Source: JBFXJF01 sp050175155 | Lineage (GTDB): Bacteria; Bacillota; Bacilli; Tepidibacillales; Tepidibacillaceae | Assembly (NCBI GenBank): GCA_050175155.1 | Contig: JBFXJF010000021.1 | Coordinates: 1 to 42,678, forward strand | DNA: 42,678 nt | Direction of reading: 5' to 3' | Part shown: piece after piece, positions 1-8,503 of the stretch | How positions within the stretch are numbered: the stretch's first letter is position 1 | How the letters are laid out: each line of letters opens with the position of its first letter | Translations under genes and position numbers: made by a program | The notes under the pieces: generated by a model | Database searches by the model: none | The model's input: only the letters and a program-made list of their open reading frames with translations | What the model was told of the DNA's origin: nothing

Positions 1-35
1 TAATATAAATTTTAATATATGTTTAGGGGTAGTTT

Positions 36-617
36 ATGATAAAATTAAATAAAATTGATATTAATACATTTAGCTATAGAGCATTAATTTGCAATCTATA
101 TCTAACACAATTAATCTCTTTACTTGTTGCTTTTTTTCTTTTTATGATTTTTTTTAATGGAAATATTGTAATGTTAATATCAATTATTTTACCTAAAAAT
201 ATTTTAAAAGATTTTTTAATTGCAATATTATTTACTAGTGCGATAGTCTTAATAAATATAGTTTTAGCAAAAATTTTACCGAAAAGATTACTTGACGATG
301 GAGGAATTAATAAAAAATTATTTACTAATACACCTATTTGGCATATTGCAATTATATCTTTAATAGTAGGTTTTACTGAAGAATTTTTATTTCGTATTTT
401 TGTTCAAGAGCAACTAGGCATAACGTTTACAAGTATAATATTTACATTAATACATTTTCGATATTTTGATAAAATAGTATTAGTTTTATTTACTTTTATA
501 ACAAGTCTTTTTTTAGGGTATTTGGTTGTTGTTTCTGAATGGTTTACAGCATTTTTAGCACATGCTTTGATTGATTTAACGCTGGGTATTTTAGTTAATA
601 AAAAATATCTAGAGTAA
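36..617 (+). CDS. CPBP-family intramembrane metalloprotease (YpbD-like)
   Basis: Seen: a 193-residue, strongly hydrophobic protein with the three CPBP (Abi) motifs: EEFLFR at residues 115-120 (EExxxR), FTLIH at 136-140 (FxxxH), and a third histidine at H176 in the last membrane segment (LAHALID). Family knowledge: CPBP proteins are multi-pass membrane proteases related to the CAAX prenyl endopeptidase; bacterial members mostly have unknown substrates. The ATG is preceded by TAGGGGTAG, an acceptable SD. A LysM membrane protein follows 49 nt downstream, the same pair order as ypbD-ypbE of B. subtilis, so a YpbD orthologue is inferred from family, length and context. The true substrate is unknown. 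Confidence 0.8.
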   Translation: MIKLNKIDINTFSYRALICNLYLTQLISLLVAFFLFMIFFNGNIVMLISIILPKNILKDFLIAILFTSAIVLINIVLAKILPKRLLDDGGINKKLFTNTPIWHIAIISLIVGFTEEFLFRIFVQEQLGITFTSIIFTLIHFRYFDKIVLVLFTFITSLFLGYLVVVSEWFTAFLAHALIDLTLGILVNKKYLE

Positions 618-666
618 TAATCAAGTGTTACATAGGCAATTTTAATAACAGAAAGGTTGGTTATTT

Positions 667-1254
667 ATGAGAGAAGATTTCTATCAAGAAGAAAAAGAAT
701 CTAGTATTCCCGATTTATTTAAAGATAATGTTTCCTTACCTCCTAGAAGCACCATACATACTATTAGGAGACCAGAAAAATCAAATGATAAAAAGATATT
801 TCGAATTTTGTTTAGTTCGTTAGTATTTATTTTTATAATTGCAGCTATTGTCTATTTTATGTTTTTTAATAATTATAATTTATTTAACAGTAATCAAGAG
901 ATACCTGAGCCACCTGTAATTATTGAAGACAATGATATGAATAATAATATAGAAAATCAATTTAACGATGATGATACACTGATTGAAGTTGATGAGGAAG
1001 CTGCAGATACAATTGAGGTGGAGGAAACAACAGATTTAACAGATGAAAGTACTAATCAAATCAGTCCGCCTATTAATACTGATTTAATACATATAATTCA
1101 AGATGGTGAGAATTTATTTAGAATAAGTGAAAAATATTATGGACCCGGTTACATGGAAGCATTAGCTAAATATAACAATATTACAGATATCGATAAATTG
1201 AAAGCAGGTTATGAACTTAAAATTCCAAGTATAGATTTATTAAATTTAAATTGA
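667..1254 (+). CDS. LysM-domain bitopic membrane protein (YpbE-like)
   Basis: Seen: 195 residues in four parts. These are a charged cytoplasmic N-terminus (1-44), one membrane segment (about 45-67, IFRILFSSLVFIFIIAAIVY), a very acidic Asp/Glu/Asn linker (about 75-135), and a C-terminal LysM domain (about 139-188; HIIQDGENLFRISEKYYG through LKAGYELKIPS). LysM binds N-acetylglucosamine polymers, so the outer end probably touches peptidoglycan. Type II orientation is inferred from the positive residues before the membrane segment. An SD (GAAAGGTTGG) precedes the ATG. B. subtilis YpbE has the same plan and the same CPBP neighbour. Exact role unknown. Confidence 0.75.
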   Translation: MREDFYQEEKESSIPDLFKDNVSLPPRSTIHTIRRPEKSNDKKIFRILFSSLVFIFIIAAIVYFMFFNNYNLFNSNQEIPEPPVIIEDNDMNNNIENQFNDDDTLIEVDEEAADTIEVEETTDLTDESTNQISPPINTDLIHIIQDGENLFRISEKYYGPGYMEALAKYNNITDIDKLKAGYELKIPSIDLLNLN

Positions 1255-1299
1255 GAGGCAATTTAAGATAGTTTCACGATTTAAAGCGTCAAAAATATG

Positions 1300-1329
1300 T
1301 TGCCCTACTGATTATTATCCTGTTATAAT
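1300..1329 (+). promoter_or_regulatory. Candidate sigma-A promoter of the ferredoxin oxidoreductase operon
   Basis: TTGCCC at 1300-1305 and TATAAT at 1324-1329, separated by 18 nt, lie in the 186-nt gap before the gamma-delta gene. The -10 box is perfect and the -35 box matches 4 of 6 positions. This leaves a leader of about 100 nt. Confidence 0.5.
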
Positions 1330-1440
1330 TATAAAAATATAGTCATAAGTAAGATTTTTTTATAATCGTGGTATTTGTAAAATTCTAGATACTACTTAAT
1401 AATCTGTTACATAAAGAGAAATAATGGGAGGGATTGCATA

Positions 1441-2436
1441 ATGTCAAAATTACCTATTAAAAACGAATATGGTTTCTTTGAAATTCGTTTAGAGTCAATC
1501 GGTGGACTAGGTGCTCACTTGGCAGGAAAGATGTTAGCGGAGGCAGGAGTACTTGGATTAGGATTAAATGGTGCTCACTTTTCTTCATATGGTTCAGAGA
1601 AAAAGGGTAGTCCTGTAAAATCATTTGTACGCTTAGGAGAAGGAGAACTTCGAATAAGTAGTCCAGTCGAACGTCCTCACATAGTTGGAGTTTTTCATGA
1701 AGCTTTGTTTAAAACCATTGACGTAGTGAATGGTCTTTATCCAGACGGGGTAATACTTGTTAATACAACTAAATCAACAGATGAAATTAGAAAAGCATTA
1801 AAATTAAAGTCGGGTGTAGTTGCTGTTATTGACGCATTAAATATATCTGTTGAGGAAAAAACTCGAGTCAATACTGCTATGCTTGGTGCATTGTATCGTG
1901 TTGCTGAATTTTTAGATCCAGAGCAAATGAAAAAAGTTATTTTGGCTACTTTTGGAGAAAAATACCCACAGTTAGTCGAAGCAAATATTAGAACCTTTGA
2001 TCGAGGTTTCAACGAGGTAAAATTTGAAACTTTTGAAGCTGAAGGAGGAAATGTTTCCGAATTCATAAGAGCTAATCCTTTGTTGGGATACAAAACACAA
2101 CCTCTTGGAGGTAATATCATCGATCCTGGTAATACAATAAAAAAAGATTTAAGTGGCTCTCGCCAAGGATACATTCCAGAATTTAACATCTCTGAATGTA
2201 TTAGTTGTGCTAATTGCGATATTGTATGTCCTGATTTATGTTTTACTTGGGAGGAAAAGGAAGATAGCAAAGGTCGACCACAGATGTTTCTAAAAGGAAT
2301 AGATTATAAATATTGTAAAGGCTGTTTAAAGTGTGTCGAAGCATGTCCTACAAATGCATTAAAAACAATTCGAGAAGTAGAAGGATACACAGAAGAACAT
2401 AGTGTTTCACAAAAATTTAAATTAGCTTCTAATTGA
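1441..2436 (+). CDS. 2-oxoacid:ferredoxin oxidoreductase, fused gamma-delta subunit
   Basis: Seen: 331 residues. The first ~190 are a 2-oxoacid oxidoreductase gamma domain (ESIGGLGAHLAGKMLAEAG near the start, then a GSPVKSFVRLGEGE region). The C-terminal ~90 residues hold two perfect CxxCxxCxxxCP clusters, C253/C256/C259/C263 and C292/C295/C298/C302, which is a bacterial 2[4Fe-4S] delta subunit. Family knowledge: gamma contacts the catalytic subunits and delta passes electrons from the thiamine site to ferredoxin. SD GGGAGGG precedes the ATG. The gene ends 13 nt before the fused alpha-beta gene, so the two form an operon. The substrate is probably pyruvate or another 2-oxoacid and cannot be fixed from motifs. 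Confidence 0.9.
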   Translation: MSKLPIKNEYGFFEIRLESIGGLGAHLAGKMLAEAGVLGLGLNGAHFSSYGSEKKGSPVKSFVRLGEGELRISSPVERPHIVGVFHEALFKTIDVVNGLYPDGVILVNTTKSTDEIRKALKLKSGVVAVIDALNISVEEKTRVNTAMLGALYRVAEFLDPEQMKKVILATFGEKYPQLVEANIRTFDRGFNEVKFETFEAEGGNVSEFIRANPLLGYKTQPLGGNIIDPGNTIKKDLSGSRQGYIPEFNISECISCANCDIVCPDLCFTWEEKEDSKGRPQMFLKGIDYKYCKGCLKCVEACPTNALKTIREVEGYTEEHSVSQKFKLASN

Positions 2437-2449
2437 GGGAGGGGTAAAA

Positions 2450-4726
2450 ATGAAAAACTCAGATAAAAAAATAGAAAATCAAAAAGTCGGGTTTTTGACG
2501 GGTAACGAAATGGCTGCTTTATCAGTAGCTCAAATTAATTATCATGTAATGGGGTATTTTCCAATTACTCCATCCACAGAGATCGCTGAATTTTTAGATG
2601 AAATGAAAACTAGAGGGGAACACGATATTCAAATGATTCCTGCTGACGGAGAGCATGGATCAGCTGGTATTAATTATGGAGCTGCTACTGGCGGGGGACG
2701 TGTATTCAACGCTACAAGTGCAAATGGATTTTTATATATGCTTGAGCAATTGCCAGTTCAATCGGGCACAAGATTTCCGATGTTATTAAATTTAGTTACT
2801 CGCTCAGTAAGTGGTCCACTTAATATACGAGGAGATCATTCTGACTTGTACTACGCTTTAAATACAGGGTGGCCTATTTTAGTAGCAAAGGATCCTCAAG
2901 CAGTTTATGATTTAAATATAATTGCAACTCGTTTAACTGAACATAAAGATGTACGGCTTCCTGTTATCGTGGCTTTTGATGGCTTTGTTACTTCGCATCA
3001 GAAACGTAAAGTAAACTACTTTGAGGATCGTACTGTTGTTCAAGATTATGTAGGTGAAATGCCGCAAGGATTTGCAACATCACTAGATGCTAAAAATCCA
3101 GTAACAATAGGTGGATACATGAACGATGATTATATTAATAATAAATATCAGCAATCCCTTGCAATGTATGAAGCGGGAAAAGTATATAAAACTCTTGCTG
3201 AAGAATACAAGAATTTGTCCGGTAGAGAATATAAAATTCTAGATGAGTATATGATGGAAGATGCTGAGGTAGCAGTGTTTTTACTTGCTTCAGCAGCAGA
3301 AACAGCAAAAGATGTAGTTGATAAATTGCGAGGTAAAGGCATTAAGGCTGGTGTTATATCTCCTAATGTAATTCGTCCTTTCCCAGCTGAAGAGATTCGT
3401 AAATCTTTAAAAAATATAAAAGCCTTATTAGTTGGTGAAAGAGGAGATTCATACGGGGCTTATGGTGGTTCATTAACTCAAGAGGTTAAGGCTGCTATTC
3501 AGACAGATAAAGACAATACTACTATTGTGCTAAGTAGAATCTTTTCTCTTGGGGGTAAAGATTTCTATCCTGATGAAGCTGAGGAATTTTTCAATTTGGC
3601 AATTGATGCAGTTAAGAAGGGATATGCAGAGGTTCCTTTTGACTATTTTGGTGTATTTGAAGGAAATGAAGAAAACGCACCAAAACGTTTGTTAGAGCCT
3701 ATAAAAACTGAAGAGTGGAAGACTGGTTTAATAAGTGTTGAAAAAGATCCAGTAACTAACAAACTTAAGGTAAAGATACCACCAATAAGAGCTTTAACAA
3801 AAAAACCAAAACGCTTATCGCCAGGCCACGGTGCCTGTCCAGGGTGTGGAATATATTCAGGGTTGGAAACCTTCTTTAAAGGTATTGAAGGAGATATTGT
3901 TGTTTTATTTCAAACAGGTTGTGCGATGGTAGTTTCGACAGGATATCCATTTAGCTCACACAAAGGAACTTATATTCACAATTTATTCCAAAATGGTGCA
4001 GCCACTTTATCCGGTGTTGTTGAAATGTTTTGGGAGAAAAAACGTCGCGGAGAAATTAATGTGAGTGATGATTTTACATTTATCATGGTTTCTGGTGATG
4101 GTGGTATGGATATCGGTATGGGACCAACTATTGGTGCCGCTTTACGAAACCATAAAATGATTATTATAGAGTATGATAATGAAGGATATATGAATACTGG
4201 TTCTCAGTTATCTTACTCCACTCCGATTGGGCATATGACAACGACTTCTGGAGTAGGTGAAAAACAGGGAGGAAAATCATTCCATCATAAGGATACGCCA
4301 CAGATTATGGCTGCTACTAATATTCCTTATGTGTTTACTGGAACTGAAGCTTATCCTCAAGATTTAATTAAAAAGGCAGCAAAAGCTCAGTGGTATGCGC
4401 AAAACGAAGGTTTAGTGTATGGGAAAATTTTAATTTCTTGCCCGCTTAATTGGAAAGCAAAGGATCATGAGGGTAGTAAAATTGTAGGTAAGGCTGTTGA
4501 TTCTTGTTTCTTCCCATTATATGAAGTTGAAAATGGAATAACACAAATTACGTTTAACCCAGAAGAAAAAGAAAAAAGAGTTCCTGTAAGTGAGTGGCTA
4601 GGTATGCTTGGTAAAACTAAACATCTATTAAAGCCAAAGTATGCAGAAACACTTAAGGAGTTCGAAGATGAAGTGGAACTTCGTTGGAATCGTTTAAAAA
4701 TAAAGGACGAAAACCCATTATTATAA
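2450..4726 (+). CDS. 2-oxoacid:ferredoxin oxidoreductase, fused alpha-beta subunit
   Basis: Seen: 758 residues. The N-terminal half (about 15-400) is an alpha subunit with the pyrimidine-binding domain (GYFPITPSTEIAEFLDE, EHGSAGINYGAATGG) and the following transketolase-C-like domain (VISPNVIRPFPAEEI). The C-terminal half (about 455-750) is a beta subunit: an ACPGCG pair (C463/C466) and the thiamine diphosphate motif GDGG (549-552) ending at N577 in YDNEGYMNTG. Reaction: CoA-dependent oxidative decarboxylation of a 2-oxoacid, reducing ferredoxin. SD GGGAGGGG precedes the ATG. With the upstream gamma-delta protein it supplies all four domains from two genes, which suits anaerobic pyruvate metabolism. 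Confidence 0.9.
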   Translation: MKNSDKKIENQKVGFLTGNEMAALSVAQINYHVMGYFPITPSTEIAEFLDEMKTRGEHDIQMIPADGEHGSAGINYGAATGGGRVFNATSANGFLYMLEQLPVQSGTRFPMLLNLVTRSVSGPLNIRGDHSDLYYALNTGWPILVAKDPQAVYDLNIIATRLTEHKDVRLPVIVAFDGFVTSHQKRKVNYFEDRTVVQDYVGEMPQGFATSLDAKNPVTIGGYMNDDYINNKYQQSLAMYEAGKVYKTLAEEYKNLSGREYKILDEYMMEDAEVAVFLLASAAETAKDVVDKLRGKGIKAGVISPNVIRPFPAEEIRKSLKNIKALLVGERGDSYGAYGGSLTQEVKAAIQTDKDNTTIVLSRIFSLGGKDFYPDEAEEFFNLAIDAVKKGYAEVPFDYFGVFEGNEENAPKRLLEPIKTEEWKTGLISVEKDPVTNKLKVKIPPIRALTKKPKRLSPGHGACPGCGIYSGLETFFKGIEGDIVVLFQTGCAMVVSTGYPFSSHKGTYIHNLFQNGAATLSGVVEMFWEKKRRGEINVSDDFTFIMVSGDGGMDIGMGPTIGAALRNHKMIIIEYDNEGYMNTGSQLSYSTPIGHMTTTSGVGEKQGGKSFHHKDTPQIMAATNIPYVFTGTEAYPQDLIKKAAKAQWYAQNEGLVYGKILISCPLNWKAKDHEGSKIVGKAVDSCFFPLYEVENGITQITFNPEEKEKRVPVSEWLGMLGKTKHLLKPKYAETLKEFEDEVELRWNRLKIKDENPLL

Positions 4727-4732
4727 AAATAG

Positions 4733-4748
4733 GACTTATTCAACAGTC
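4733..4748. repeat. Short interspersed dyad GACTTATTCAACAGTC
   Basis: A 16-nt partial palindrome (GACT...AGTC) directly after the oxidoreductase stop codon and 3 nt before its terminator. The same element with one change (T for A at position 6) lies at 39003-39018, also 3 nt before a terminator. A 17-nt inverted relative lies at 42554-42570 in the probable IS end. Confidence 0.5.
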
Positions 4749-4751
4749 TGT

Positions 4752-4792
4752 AATAAAACCATTGACCGATAAAATTGGTCAATGGTTTTATT
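4752..4792. terminator. Strong intrinsic terminator after the oxidoreductase operon
   Basis: A perfect 16-bp stem (4752-4767 with 4777-4792, ACCATTGACC core) with a 9-nt loop. The 5' arm begins AATAAAA and the 3' arm ends TTTTATT, so it can act on both strands. Confidence 0.85.
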
Positions 4793-4842
4793 ACTGTTCT
4801 AATTATAGATTGTTCTAATAGATAAATATTAGGTGATAATAT

Positions 4843-5226
4843 ATGTTTATTTTTGAAGTGATTAAATTAATAAATCTTTTTATAATTGCTTATTTTGTCG
4901 GAACTATTTACAAGGACAATCTTCCAATAGATAATCATTTATCTGATTGGACTATGAAATTAATGATTAATGATAAAGCAATGATTATTAGTTATTTATG
5001 TTTAGTAATTATCTTAATTTTATCTAAAAATATAATAGTAAAAATGATATTAACCTATAGAAAAAAAGGATTTAGGTATAAATACAAGAAATTGCAGCTG
5101 ATATTGGTTTTTGTCTTATTATCTAATCTGTTATTTTATTTAATTATTGAATATAAATATTATTTAGTTCTCCCATTTTTAACTGTTATATTTATTGAAT
5201 ATGTTTTGAGAATGAAAAACTTCTAG
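4843..5226 (+). CDS. Hypothetical multi-pass membrane protein
   Basis: Not recognised. Seen: 127 residues with about four hydrophobic segments (near residues 4-22, 44-61, 84-101 and 105-121) and a strongly basic stretch between the second and third (TYRKKGFRYKYKKLQ, about 71-85). SD AGGTGAT stands 6 nt before the ATG. The gene sits alone between the terminator of the oxidoreductase operon and a convergent deacetylase gene whose stop is only 5 nt away. That isolation gives no functional clue. No catalytic motif is visible. Confidence 0.6.
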   Translation: MFIFEVIKLINLFIIAYFVGTIYKDNLPIDNHLSDWTMKLMINDKAMIISYLCLVIILILSKNIIVKMILTYRKKGFRYKYKKLQLILVFVLLSNLLFYLIIEYKYYLVLPFLTVIFIEYVLRMKNF

Positions 5227-5231
5227 TTTTA

Positions 5232-6038
5232 TCACTCAATTATTACTTCAGTAGGAAGAACAAATAAGTAGCCTTCATTTTTCAATTCATTTAGAATTTC
5301 ATCTAACGCGATAGCTGTTATCTCAATATCATGCATTAAGATATTTGCACCTGAATATACATTGTTAGTTACTTCACTAATTAATTCATTGTATCTTTCC
5401 GGAGCAATAATTTCCCAATCTCTTGATCCTAATGACCAGTTCATACTCTGCATATTGTTATCGACAAGAACTTGTTTAGCATATTCGTTTTTATTTAATG
5501 CTCCATAGGGTGGACGAAAATATAGAGGGTATTCTCCTATGATTTCGTATATTAAATCATTTAATTTAATTATTTCTTTTTTTGACTCCTCTAAATTATC
5601 TATAGTATTTAAATTTGGATGTGTCCATGTATGATTTCCAATAATGTGACCTCTATCATGGATCTCCTTTATAAGCTCTTTATTTTTTACCGCATAATAT
5701 CCAGTTACAAAAAATATTGCTTTTGCGTTATATTTGTCCAAAGTGTCTAATATTTTATAAGTATCTTCTCCTCTTGGGGCATCATCAAATGTAAGAAGTA
5801 CAACTTTTGATGGGTCTTCACTATTAATTGGTTTTATCAAAAAATTATTTGTATTTACGTAATACTTAGGCACGATATCTTCTGGTACTGGAAGATTGTT
5901 ATCAATTGTTGAACTGTTGTTATCAGAGGGTATCGGTATATTAGCCGTTGGTTCGTGGTCTTGAGAACAACCAACAAAAATTATTATACTAATCAATAAA
6001 AACGGAAGTAAAAAAAATCTTAACTGTTTTATTTTCAT
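5232..6038 (-). CDS. Polysaccharide deacetylase (NodB) lipoprotein
   Basis: Seen: 268 residues. The N-terminus is a lipoprotein signal (basic n-region, hydrophobic core, IIIFVGC with the lipid cysteine at C24). A Ser/Asn/Pro-rich linker follows, then a carbohydrate-esterase-4 domain: TFDD at 83-86 (motif 1), HTWTH at 136-140 (metal-binding motif 2), RPPYG at 175-179 (motif 3), DWE at 207-209 and LMHD at 244-247. Asp and both metal histidines are present, so it should be active. Expected role: removing acetyl groups from peptidoglycan or another N-acetylated glycan outside the membrane. Motif 1 reads TFDDA where most members have TFDDG. SD AGAGGAT precedes the start. Confidence 0.88.
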   Translation of the reverse strand: MKIKQLRFFLLPFLLISIIIFVGCSQDHEPTANIPIPSDNNSSTIDNNLPVPEDIVPKYYVNTNNFLIKPINSEDPSKVVLLTFDDAPRGEDTYKILDTLDKYNAKAIFFVTGYYAVKNKELIKEIHDRGHIIGNHTWTHPNLNTIDNLEESKKEIIKLNDLIYEIIGEYPLYFRPPYGALNKNEYAKQVLVDNNMQSMNWSLGSRDWEIIAPERYNELISEVTNNVYSGANILMHDIEITAIALDEILNELKNEGYLFVLPTEVIIE

Positions 6039-6168
6039 GTTTATCCTCTTTTCACTGTTGTATAATCTTGATGATATAACAATTCTACATTATCTTAATT
6101 ATACATGTTATGAGAGCAAATTTCTTATCATACCAACATTTGGCACAATTTTAAAATAAAAAAAAATC

Positions 6169-6197
6169 TTGATTTTCTAAACTAATTTGGATAAAAT
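6169..6197 (+). promoter_or_regulatory. Sigma-A promoter of tRNA-Asn
   Basis: TTGATT at 6169-6174, a 17-nt spacer and TAAAAT at 6192-6197. The mature tRNA begins 13 nt after the -10 box, as expected for a short-leader tRNA transcript. Confidence 0.65.
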
Positions 6198-6209
6198 TAT
6201 TTATTATAT

Positions 6210-6285
6210 TCCTCGTTAGCTCAGTTGGTAGAGCACTCGGCTGTTAACCGAGTTGTCGCAGGTTCGAGTCCTGCACGAGGAGCCA
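6210..6285 (+). tRNA. tRNA-Asn (GUU)
   Basis: A 76-nt cloverleaf with encoded CCA. The acceptor stem TCCTCGT pairs with ACGAGGA, the D-arm is GCTC..GAGC, the anticodon stem CTCGG/CCGAG encloses loop CTGTTAA with anticodon GTT at 6243-6245, and the T-arm contains GGTTCGAGTCC. All stems pair well. Confidence 0.97.
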
Positions 6286-6306
6286 TAATTTAAATTATAT
6301 AGTATG

Positions 6307-6332
6307 AACATACCATTATTGGTATGTTTTTC
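6307..6332 (+). terminator. Intrinsic terminator after tRNA-Asn
   Basis: AACATACC (6307-6314) pairs with GGTATGTT (6321-6328) around a 6-nt loop, followed by a T-rich run. Confidence 0.75.
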
Positions 6333-6403
6333 TTGTATATAGATTTAAATTTAAGTAAAAATTATTAATATTAAAAAATATCTTAAATATAGGAGTGATA
6401 TTA

Positions 6404-6691
6404 ATGTTTGGTAATTACTATAGAAACAATGGGACTATGTTTTATTCTGGATTATTATTAGGTGGGATTACGGGTATGGTTGCTACAATTTGGTTTTTAG
6501 GAAGAGATGAAAATAAAAAGGATTTTAATTTAAAGGGTAAGTCAATGTCTGATTTCAAAGAAAACACTAATCAAAAACTTAATAATTTGGATGAAAAAGA
6601 AAAAGCTAAAATGTTCAATAAATTTATTGATCCAAATCAAGATGAAAGTGATTTATTAGATGAATTTTCTAAAACTAATTTGACAAATTAG
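6404..6691 (+). CDS. Small YtxH-like membrane-anchored protein
   Basis: Seen: 95 residues from the ATG at 6404, chosen because AGGAGTGAT ends 4 nt upstream; an in-frame GTG at 6395 lies inside that SD. There is one glycine-rich membrane segment (about 14-32, MFYSGLLLGGITGMVATIWF), then a hydrophilic, Lys/Asp/Asn-rich tail, probably helical. The layout resembles YtxH/YtxJ-type general stress proteins, but the similarity is only architectural. The gene is flanked by terminators on both sides, so it is a single-gene transcript. Function unknown. Confidence 0.6.
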   Translation: MFGNYYRNNGTMFYSGLLLGGITGMVATIWFLGRDENKKDFNLKGKSMSDFKENTNQKLNNLDEKEKAKMFNKFIDPNQDESDLLDEFSKTNLTN

Positions 6692-6717
6692 ATATATTAG
6701 CATTAAATTATATTATT

Positions 6718-6752
6718 AAAAACACATTCATTATATATTTGAATGTGTTTTT
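6718..6752. terminator. Intrinsic terminator, likely bidirectional
   Basis: A 13-bp perfect stem AAAAACACATTCA/TGAATGTGTTTTT with a 9-nt loop, ending in T residues on both strands. Confidence 0.8.
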
Positions 6753-6876
6753 AATATTTTCAAATTAGTTTTTTGTTGTTATAATGAAAGTTAATCTTTG
6801 GTATTAATATTAATTTTGAACAAAAGTTAGCTTTTTAACATATCGTATAACATAGAAAAAGAGGGGGGTCCCTGTC

Positions 6877-7464
6877 ATGCGCGTTGAGAGAATAGGTAAT
6901 GATAAAATAAAAATTTTTCTTACATTTGATGATTTAAAAGATCGTGGTATTAAGAAGGAAGATCTATGGAGTGATGTACCTAAAGTGCATGATTTGTTTA
7001 ATGATATAATGGAAGAAGCATATGATCAATTAGGATTTGAATTATCGGGGCCCGTTGCTGTTGAGATATTTGCTTTACCCGCACAAGGAATGGTTGTAAT
7101 TGTAACTAGAGGGGAAAACAGTCTCTTAGATGAGGAAGATGAAGATAACCTATATGATTTGGAAGTTACATTAGAAGAAACCGATTCAATCATTTTTGCA
7201 TTTAAAGACTTTGAGGACATGATTAATGCAGTGAAAAGAGTTAACCAATATCTGATTTATGGAGGACAATTATTTTATTATAAAGATCATTATCTTTTGG
7301 TTTTTGATCATCTTGATGTTGTTGAAAAAGAAGTTGATAGGTTTATTTCTTTACTTTCGGAATATGGAGAGGCTTCATCAATTTCTAACGTAATTTTAGA
7401 AGAGTATGGAAAGATAATTATCGATGAGGATGCTACAAAAACCTTAGTATCTCATTTTTCTTAA
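6877..7464 (+). CDS. mecA: MecA/YpbH-family adaptor protein
   Basis: Seen: 195 residues with the two-domain MecA plan. An N-terminal substrate-binding domain (MRVERIGNDKIKIFLTFDDL, with DRGIKKEDLW) is followed by an acidic linker (about 85-98, SLLDEEDEDN), then a C-terminal domain ending LEEYGKIIIDEDATKTLVSHF, the part that binds ClpC in known MecA proteins. Role in the family: delivers substrates such as ComK to the ClpCP protease and helps ClpC hexamers assemble. The ATG follows a G-rich SD (GAGGGGGG). B. subtilis has two paralogues, MecA and YpbH; position near the ypb genes favours the YpbH slot, but the sequence alone does not decide. Confidence 0.88.
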   Translation: MRVERIGNDKIKIFLTFDDLKDRGIKKEDLWSDVPKVHDLFNDIMEEAYDQLGFELSGPVAVEIFALPAQGMVVIVTRGENSLLDEEDEDNLYDLEVTLEETDSIIFAFKDFEDMINAVKRVNQYLIYGGQLFYYKDHYLLVFDHLDVVEKEVDRFISLLSEYGEASSISNVILEEYGKIIIDEDATKTLVSHFS

Positions 7465-7514
7465 TATTTGACTTTAATAACTTAGAATTTCATTTAACGA
7501 TAGGGGTGAATACG

Positions 7515-8453
7515 TTGATAAACGTTGCTATATTATATGGGGGGAAATCCCAAGAAAGAGAAGTGTCACTTCGAAGTGGTAAAGGTATTATTGAAGCTTT
7601 AAAGGCAAAAGGATGTGCTGTTAAGGGAATAGATTTTACTTCAATTGATTTCATATCTGAATTAAAGGATATAGACGTAGTATATGTGGCATTACATGGT
7701 AAATATGGTGAAGATGGAAAAATTCAAGGTGTATTAGATATATTAGATATTCCATATGTAGGTTCTGGAGTATTGGCTAGTGCATTAGCTATGGATAAAG
7801 CTAAAGCAAAAAAAATCTTTAGTCTTTCTGGTATTAGAGTGGCAAAAGACCTTTTAATAAAAAAAACAGAAAATTGTGAATTGAATTTAAAACAACTAAT
7901 TGACGACGTTGGTTTTCCGTTAGTTGTAAAACCTAATCAAGAAGGTTCGACAATTGGATTATCAATAGTTTATAATGAAGAACAGTTAAATAACGCAATT
8001 AATAAGGCTTTAATTGACTATGATGAAATATTGATTGAAGAGTTTATTGATGGTACTGAGGTTACTGTTGCAATCCTAGAGAATGAGAATCTTATTGAGG
8101 CTCTTCCTATTATCGAAATCATTCCAAATAAAAGTAATTATTATGATTATGAATCAAAATATGCACCAGGTGGAAGCGATCATATAATTCCTGCAAGGAT
8201 TGACATAAAGCTAGAGAATCTTATAAAAGAATGGGCTATAGAGGCATTCAAGCAATTAGGCTGTGAATCGTTGGCAAGAGTTGACTTTATTATCCCAAAG
8301 GACGGTAGCGATCCTGTTATTTTAGAAGTTAATACTCTACCAGGCATGACAGAAACAAGTTTATTTCCTGATGCTGCTAAGTCAATTGGCTTAAGCTATG
8401 AGGATATCGTATATAAATTAGTTGAGATAACATTAAAAAAAGCAAAAAACTAA
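7515..8453 (+). CDS. ddl: D-alanine--D-alanine ligase
   Basis: Seen: 312 residues from a TTG at 7515, chosen because AGGGGTGA lies 5 nt upstream; an in-frame GTG at 7506 is part of that SD. ATP-grasp features in order: ILYGGKSQEREVSLRSG at the N-terminus, ALHGKYGEDG, VVKPNQEGSTIG (ATP-binding), EEFIDGTEVTVAIL and LEVNTLPGMTETS (metal ligands, C-terminal). It joins two D-alanines with ATP for the peptidoglycan pentapeptide, in the cytoplasm. Length is close to the DdlB-type enzymes. It follows mecA by about 50 nt and converges with the asparaginase gene across a shared hairpin. Confidence 0.95.
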   Translation: MINVAILYGGKSQEREVSLRSGKGIIEALKAKGCAVKGIDFTSIDFISELKDIDVVYVALHGKYGEDGKIQGVLDILDIPYVGSGVLASALAMDKAKAKKIFSLSGIRVAKDLLIKKTENCELNLKQLIDDVGFPLVVKPNQEGSTIGLSIVYNEEQLNNAINKALIDYDEILIEEFIDGTEVTVAILENENLIEALPIIEIIPNKSNYYDYESKYAPGGSDHIIPARIDIKLENLIKEWAIEAFKQLGCESLARVDFIIPKDGSDPVILEVNTLPGMTETSLFPDAAKSIGLSYEDIVYKLVEITLKKAKN

Positions 8454-8461
8454 ATATTACA

Positions 8462-8503
8462 TTAACACAAAAAAACTGCTTAGGTGGCAGTTTTTTGTGT
8501 TAA
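8462..8503. terminator. Bidirectional terminator shared by ddl and the asparaginase gene
   Basis: TTAACAC-A7-CTGC (from 8462) pairs with GCAG-T6-GTGTTAA (to 8503) with one bulged A. It overlaps the last codons of the minus-strand asparaginase gene. Confidence 0.75.

Noticed and set aside
1255..1440. Possible c-di-GMP or other riboswitch before the oxidoreductase operon
   Set aside because: No conserved aptamer core found; the gap is explained by a promoter and leader.
1737..2270. 177-codon ORF on the minus strand inside the gamma-delta gene
   Set aside because: Shadow of a well-identified gene; no family match and no SD.
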